From contig JAGTSD010000041.1 in the NCBI GenBank assembly GCA_018262135.1, positions 1 through 9,425 of the forward strand: a stretch of DNA of 9,425 nucleotides, given 5' to 3'. Positions within the stretch are counted from its first letter, which is position 1; the number at the start of each line of letters is the position of its first letter. This DNA is from Pseudomonadota bacterium. Lineage in GTDB: Bacteria; Pseudomonadota; Gammaproteobacteria; Competibacterales; Competibacteraceae. Positions 6,243-9,425 of the stretch are shown in pieces. Under the pieces are notes generated by a model that was not told where the DNA came from, searched no databases, and saw nothing but the letters and a program-made list of their open reading frames with translations. The translations under genes and the position numbers were made by a program.

Positions 6243-7220
6243 ATGCCGCTCAATGCTGCTGTATCCACCCAAAGCCGGCCGGTGATTCACCACCGGCTCG
6301 TGCTGTCCACCCATCTCGGGCTCAAAACCTACAACCGCACCTTTCCACGGGTCGAGGCGGCGCTGTATCTGGCCGATGTGGTGGTTCGCGTGCAAGGCCG
6401 CGCCAGCGGAGATTACGCCGCCGAAATCGCCCAGGTAAATGGCGCTATCGACCGCGAGCTGGAGCGGCTGGACGGCTTTATCACCTCGCAGTCCAACCGG
6501 ATCGAAAAAATCCTGCGGAAAGCCGACCCGCCCCCGCCGGAGGAGGGAGCATCGGTCTGCTACACCCGGCCGGTCCAGGTCGAGCTGGCGATGCGCACGC
6601 CCACGGTGCGGCGCTACGCCCGCCTGCTCGGGATGTTGGAACACACCTTGTGCAAGCTGGATCACGCCTGGTACGCCGGCGCGATTTCCACCGCCGAGCA
6701 GCTCCAACACGGCAATCATCTGTTCCGCAACTTCTATCGGACCACCGGGGCGACCGAACGGCTGGCGCGCGGTCTGGCCCGACGGGTGCGCGACGACACC
6801 GAAATGCCGGGCTATCGGGAGATGCTGATCAAGCGGACCGGGCGCGGTCTCGATGACGATGAGGTGGCGCCGGTGCCGGCCGAGGGCGCCCAGGAAATGA
6901 CCGTCGAGGAGGCGAACAGCCTGCAGGCGACGGAAGCCCTGGTGGCGGATTTGAGCGCGGCGCCGGCCGGGTACGACCCGACCGCGCCGGACCGCTCTCC
7001 AGCGCCGTCCGCGCCGCCGGCGACCGGAGCCGGGGTGGTGGAGCCGGGGGCGGAACCCGGTCCACTGGCCGCCGGCGCGCCGGCCGAACCGGACCCGAGC
7101 CGCTGGCGCCGGACGCGGTGGGAACCCGGCGCCGTCGGCTGCGGGAGGTGCTGGGCGGCGCGAGGGCGGCGGGATGAGTACGCCGGCCGGGTTCGACAAA
7201 GTCGCGATTTTCGTCTGTAG
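6243..7220 (+). CDS. Probable DUF1845/AcaB-like ICE protein
   Basis: This 325-residue protein starts at ATG 6243, 8 nt after a GAGG ribosome site. Residues about 15-185 are folded and mostly helical, with a conserved-looking core RPVQVELAMRTPTVRRYARLL (109-129), then a Trp/Tyr and basic segment (HAWYAGAIST, NHLFRNFYR). This layout resembles DUF1845 proteins (TIGR03761/PFL_4669 in ICEs, AcaB in IncC plasmids, a transfer activator). From about residue 205 the chain becomes acidic and then Pro/Ala/Gly-rich, with an Arg-rich end. The last 47 nt overlap the ParA-like gene in another frame, so the final residues are probably little constrained. The family call is tentative. If correct, the protein could be a DNA-binding regulator of the transfer genes around it. 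Confidence 0.55.
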   Translation: MPLNAAVSTQSRPVIHHRLVLSTHLGLKTYNRTFPRVEAALYLADVVVRVQGRASGDYAAEIAQVNGAIDRELERLDGFITSQSNRIEKILRKADPPPPEEGASVCYTRPVQVELAMRTPTVRRYARLLGMLEHTLCKLDHAWYAGAISTAEQLQHGNHLFRNFYRTTGATERLARGLARRVRDDTEMPGYREMLIKRTGRGLDDDEVAPVPAEGAQEMTVEEANSLQATEALVADLSAAPAGYDPTAPDRSPAPSAPPATGAGVVEPGAEPGPLAAGAPAEPDPSRWRRTRWEPGAVGCGRCWAARGRRDEYAGRVRQSRDFRL

Positions 7221-8046
7221 CCAGAAAGGCGGCGCCGGCAAGACCACCTTCGCCCGGGCGCTGCTGGACGTGCTGCGCTGCGAAGGCTATACGGTGGCCG
7301 CTTACGACGCCGACGGCAACGTCGGGCAACTGTTCCAGCATTACGGCCTGCGCGACGCGCACGGCAAGTTGCTGGCCCGGCAGGATCCGCGGGTCGGGTG
7401 CGGATTCTTCGATATCCGCGCCGACGACGATCGGGACCTTTTGCTCAACGCCTTGGCCACGGAGCCGCCCATCCTCCTGTTCGACCTGCCGGGCGGAGTG
7501 GTCGGCGAGCTGGGCAAGGTGGTGGACCACGGCGAGGCGCCGCGCGGTCTGTTCGGCGAATACCGCGACCGGGGCTACACCCTTACCATCGTGGTGGTGA
7601 TGACGCCGGTGCAGGCCTCGGTGCGCACCGTGCACCACAGCATCGATGCCTTTGGCGCGACTGTGCGGTACGTCGCCGTCAAGAATCTGGCCTTCGGCGC
7701 CGAGGACGCCTTCGTCCTGTTCGACGGCTGCGATCGGGAGGGCTTGCGTCTGCCGTCCAGCCAAGGCAAGCAGGCCCTGCTGGACCACGGCGGCGCGATT
7801 GTGACGATGCCCGCCCTCCACCCGCGCAGCTACGCGCTGCTGGACATCCACAACCTCGGCTACATCGAGGCCGTGCAAGGCCAGGGTCCGGGCGGCCCGC
7901 TGCCCATCGCCGATCGGGTGCGGGTCCGGCAGTGGCTGCAGGATTTCGACCGGCAACTGGCGCCGGCCCGACCGCTGTTGGGCTTCGCCCCGGAAGCGGC
8001 GACGGAGGCGCGGACGGATTTCGAGCCATTGAGTGCGCCGGCCTGA
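7174..8046 (+). CDS. ParA/MinD-family P-loop ATPase (StbB/TraL/VirC1-like)
   Basis: This 290-residue protein has a deviant Walker A SQKGGAGKTT (residues 16-25, with the signature Lys18 and Lys23), an A-prime region AAYDADGNVGQL (42-53, Asp45) and a Walker B strand ILLFDLPGGV (100-109, Asp104). These are the marks of the ParA/MinD superfamily. Members on conjugative elements move or anchor DNA or the relaxosome: ParA with centromeres, StbB of R388 and TraL of RP4 near oriT, VirC1 at the T-DNA border. ATG 7174 has GAGG about 7 nt upstream and lies inside the preceding gene, so translation is probably coupled. The last 30 residues are Pro/Ala-rich. The neighbouring putative HTH protein and the repeat array starting at 9083 suggest the DNA partner. 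Superfamily is certain; the sub-family is not. Confidence 0.9.
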   Translation: MSTPAGFDKVAIFVCSQKGGAGKTTFARALLDVLRCEGYTVAAYDADGNVGQLFQHYGLRDAHGKLLARQDPRVGCGFFDIRADDDRDLLLNALATEPPILLFDLPGGVVGELGKVVDHGEAPRGLFGEYRDRGYTLTIVVVMTPVQASVRTVHHSIDAFGATVRYVAVKNLAFGAEDAFVLFDGCDREGLRLPSSQGKQALLDHGGAIVTMPALHPRSYALLDIHNLGYIEAVQGQGPGGPLPIADRVRVRQWLQDFDRQLAPARPLLGFAPEAATEARTDFEPLSAPA

Positions 8047-8057
8047 TCGCGCCAGCC

Positions 8058-8396
8058 GTGGAAACGACCGCACGCGATCACCCCACCGCGCACGCGGGCT
8101 GCCGTCGGGCGACGCCGCCGGACAAAGCCCGGTTTTGGGACCAAAGCCGCACGGCAGTGCTCGTCGCGCTGGTCCCAGCCGACCCGATCGGTTGTCGCGC
8201 CGCCCTCCGGGAGCGCCGGATCGTGGCGTGGCGCAACCAGACGGTGGCGCGCCGCGCGCTCGCGGCCAGCGGCTGGCCGGCGCGGGGGGTCCCGGCGGTG
8301 GCGGCCGATTTTGACCTTCTTTCGGAGTCCGATCCCGAAGCCGCCGGTTTTTATCGGAGGCGCGCCCCGTTGGGCGCGGGTGTGGAGCCGCCTTGA
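8058..8396 (+). CDS. Unrecognised 112-residue basic protein
   Basis: The frame begins at GTG 8058, 11 nt after the ParA-like stop, and ends at 8396, where its TGA overlaps the TTG start of the next gene. The start is weakly supported: no clear Shine-Dalgarno is visible and the frame is open further upstream. Codons in this frame are strongly G/C-ending, as in the neighbours, which favours it over the other two frames. The product has an Arg-rich centre (CRAALRERRIVAWRNQTVARRAL), a Gly/Pro turn, and an acidic stretch (ADFDLLSESDPEAAGFY). No family recognised. Its place between a ParA-type ATPase and a small DNA-binding-like protein suggests a third part of the same module, as with three-gene stb or traKLM clusters. 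Confidence 0.5.
   Translation: METTARDHPTAHAGCRRATPPDKARFWDQSRTAVLVALVPADPIGCRAALRERRIVAWRNQTVARRALAASGWPARGVPAVAADFDLLSESDPEAAGFYRRRAPLGAGVEPP
8361..8378. repeat. 7-bp inverted repeat just before the TTG-started gene
   Basis: The arms CGCGCCC (8361-8367) and GGGCGCG (8372-8378) flank a CGTT loop, 5 nt before the GGAG ribosome site (8384-8387) of the next gene. It lies within the end of the 112-residue gene. A hairpin here could modulate translation of the downstream gene until ribosomes arrive from upstream. Confidence 0.7.
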
Positions 8397-8872
8397 CCCA
8401 TCCGCTTCCGACCGGCCTGACCCGCGAACAAAAAGACGCCTTCAAGAACGCCCGCCCGCCCGCCCGCGCGCAACTGACGGACAAGGACAAGGTGGGCGAA
8501 GTGCTGGGGCCGATCCGGGAAAAACTGAACGCCGGCTGGTCGTATGAAGAGGTGCGCCAGGAGTTGGCGAGGACCGTGGGGTTCAAGGGAACCCGGCGGA
8601 CGCTGTACAACTATGTGTGGCAGTTGTCTGCGGTCGCGCGCCAGGCCACTCCCGCGGCGCCGGCGCCGGCCGAAACCGCGGCCAGCGAGGAAGATCGGGC
8701 CGGAGCCGGAGCCCCGCCGCCGCAACCGGCCAGTGCCTGCGTCCCCGATCCGGCCCGGCGTCATTTCATCCAGAACCTGGGCGGTCCCGTGGCGCGCGAG
8801 GCCCGCAGGCAACGGACCGATGACCAACCCCAGCGGCCATCGCTGGTCGAGATTCTGAACAAAACCCTGTGA
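8393..8872 (+). CDS. Small putative helix-turn-helix DNA-binding protein (TraK/StbA-like position)
   Basis: This 159-residue protein starts at TTG 8393, with GGAG 5 nt upstream and a TTGA overlap with the preceding stop. Residues about 33-78 (DKVGEVLGPIREKLNAGWSY, then EEVRQELARTVGF, then TRRTLYNYVWQL) have the layout of a compact helix-turn-helix with a Thr/Arg/Tyr-rich recognition helix. This resembles oriT-binding TraK of RP4 in style (ALEAGYS.KTI... followed by a ..TF..YV type helix); similarity is by eye only. A Pro/Ala/Glu-rich linker (about 85-128) leads to a basic C-terminal tail ending SLVEILNKTL. It is the last gene before the 12-bp repeat array, so the array is its natural candidate target. 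The unusual start and coupling suggest production tied to the upstream genes. Confidence 0.6.
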   Translation: MTHPLPTGLTREQKDAFKNARPPARAQLTDKDKVGEVLGPIREKLNAGWSYEEVRQELARTVGFKGTRRTLYNYVWQLSAVARQATPAAPAPAETAASEEDRAGAGAPPPQPASACVPDPARRHFIQNLGGPVAREARRQRTDDQPQRPSLVEILNKTL

Positions 8873-8946
8873 ACCCAGGCGGGGTGGGAAAGCGTGCGAT
8901 TTCGGGCGTGGCGTTTCGGGATCGTCCTGGCATCGAACACCCCTCG

Positions 8947-8972
8947 GCCGACCTGACCTGACCAGGCTCGGC
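8947..8972. repeat. Bulged inverted repeat (hairpin) upstream of the array
   Basis: The left arm GCCGACCTG (8947-8955) pairs with CAGG-C-TCGGC (8963-8972): nine base pairs with a single bulged C and a 7-nt loop, ACCTGAC. A second small hairpin, GGCA/TGCC around AGCG (8970-8981), overlaps its foot, so the two are mutually exclusive. There is no following T-tract, which makes a terminator unlikely; inverted repeats of this size are common in oriT regions. Confidence 0.65.
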
Positions 8973-9032
8973 AAGCGTGCCTGTTGGGGACGGATCGAAG
9001 CGAGCGCCGAGTCGGTATCGCGGGTTTTACCG

Positions 9033-9051
9033 AGCGTGACGCTGTCTTTTT
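9033..9051 (+). terminator. Weak intrinsic-terminator-like element
   Basis: A 4-bp stem AGCG/CGCT (9033-9036 and 9040-9043) with a 3-nt loop is followed by GTC and five T residues. It lies about 160 nt after the last gene of the run and directly before the AT-rich array, a sensible place to stop transcription. The stem is too short to be convincing. Confidence 0.28.
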
Positions 9052-9082
9052 AATAGATTGAGTTAAAAGAAATTATTTCCAC

Positions 9083-9297
9083 GGATTTACTCCAGGTTTT
9101 ACTCTGAGTTTTACTCTGAGTTTTACTCTCGGTTTACTCTGATTTTTACTCTGAGTTTTACTCTGATTTTTACTCCGCGTTTTACTCATGGATTGACCTG
9201 TAGATTGACTCGGAGTTTTACTCGTGGATTGACTCGGAAATTTAAGCAGAATTTTACCCGTGGTTTTACTCGGACGTTTACTCAGGGAGTGACTCAA
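9083..9297. repeat. Array of 18 tandem 12-bp direct repeats
   Basis: Eighteen consecutive units fill 9083-9297; seventeen are 12 bp and unit 5 (9131-9141) is 11 bp. The commonest unit is AGTTTTACTCTG (exact in 9107-9118 and 9154-9165). Thirteen units carry TTTAC, units 10, 11 and 13 carry TTGAC, unit 18 (9286-9297) GTGAC and unit 14 (9238-9249) TTTAAG. The left half (units 1-9) is homogeneous and units 5-8 show a 24-bp higher-order pattern; the right half is more diverged. There are no spacers, which excludes a CRISPR array. Period and placement suit iterons or a centromere/oriT-type binding array for a small DNA-binding protein. Confidence 0.92.
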
Positions 9298-9312
9298 CCC
9301 GTGACGTGGGTT
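9296..9312. repeat. Short inverted repeat at the right edge of the array
   Basis: AACCC (9296-9300) and GGGTT (9308-9312) are reverse complements around GTGACGT. The element touches the end of unit 18, and its loop contains GTGAC, a variant of the array core. It is short, so its significance rests on its position. Confidence 0.45.
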
Positions 9313-9425
9313 CGTTTAAGCAAGCAAAAGCATGAGCTTACCGCTCGATGAGGACGGACGTCAGAGCAGGGTATCGATGAAAATCAATGACCCGCTGATC
9401 TAAACTACCGCCCATGAATGCGCGG

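Larger units (their letters stand above)
8873..9425. other. Gene-free region, candidate oriT or centromere-like locus
   Basis: No convincing gene exists in these 553 bases. The left 160 bases are GC-rich with a bulged hairpin and a weak terminator-like element. From about 9047 the composition turns AT-rich, with a 12-bp tandem array. The right 110 bases hold an inverted repeat and several AAGC motifs. A 23-codon frame at 9332-9403 has no ribosome site, and ATG 9414 at the edge cannot be judged. The array, hairpins and neighbouring ParA-like and HTH-like genes fit a cis-acting DNA site such as oriT or a partition centromere. No nick site can be named from sequence alone. Confidence 0.5.

Noticed and set aside
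5394..7247. Long minus-strand open frame (617 codons) across several tra genes
   Set aside because: It spans the junctions of at least four plus-strand genes, contains no recognisable domain, and has the Arg/Pro/Ala-rich composition typical of antisense GC-rich sequence.
6829..8610. Minus-strand open frame of 593 codons opposite the ParA-like gene
   Set aside because: Same reasoning: the plus strand has a clear Walker A/B ATPase with consistent codon use, while the antisense product is low complexity.
9073..9297. Minus-strand open frame over the repeat array giving a Ser/Lys tetrapeptide-repeat protein
   Set aside because: Any 12-bp tandem repeat without a stop gives a four-residue periodic frame. 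The start would be a TTG without a ribosome site, and the 11-bp unit changes the peptide repeat from an SK/TQ type to a VKLR type, which a selected repeat protein would not tolerate.
9083..9297. CRISPR array
   Set aside because: Units are 12 bp and directly adjacent, without unique spacers, and no cas gene is visible.
1..9425. tRNA, rRNA, insertion sequences or integrase attachment site
   Set aside because: I saw no tRNA-like cloverleaf, no transposase or integrase motif and no terminal inverted repeats of IS type; element boundaries lie outside the window.

Overview
The window is GC-rich and reads as part of an integrative conjugative element or conjugative plasmid. Its mating apparatus is of the MPF_G type, the ICE family typified by PFGI-1 and clc in Pseudomonas and relatives. 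The host is probably a proteobacterium (gamma or beta). That rests only on base composition and on the family of the conjugation proteins; no chromosomal gene is present to fix the taxonomy.

Positions 1-1994 hold the tail of an unidentified gene and a complete TraG N-terminal-type membrane protein, the usual distal gene of the mating-pair operon. A small predicted membrane protein follows on the opposite strand (2003-2293, convergent with traG). Then comes a 51-residue, highly charged protein built from a 36-bp tandem duplication (2373-2528).

Positions 2540-8872 are a tightly packed same-strand run: the coupling ATPase TraD; a DUF4400/PFL_4697-type membrane protein that overlaps the traD stop (ATGA); a 29-residue single-membrane-segment peptide; a 221-residue protein that looks like the N-terminal domain of a MOBH relaxase (TraI_2) stripped of its metal-binding residues; a probable DUF1845/AcaB-like protein; a ParA/MinD-type ATPase; an unrecognised 112-residue protein; and a small putative helix-turn-helix protein. 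Overlaps and short gaps suggest translational coupling.

Positions 8873-9425 have no convincing gene. They hold a bulged hairpin and then a sharply AT-rich array of 18 tandem 12-bp repeats (core TTTACTC/TTGACTC), with an inverted repeat touching its right edge. A ParA-type ATPase and a small putative DNA-binding protein beside a direct-repeat array recall StbA/StbB of R388, TraK/TraL of RP4 and centromere-type partition loci. My best reading is an oriT-proximal or centromere-like DNA region with its cognate proteins. The most unusual items are this array with its adjacent cassette and the apparently dead TraI_2-like protein.
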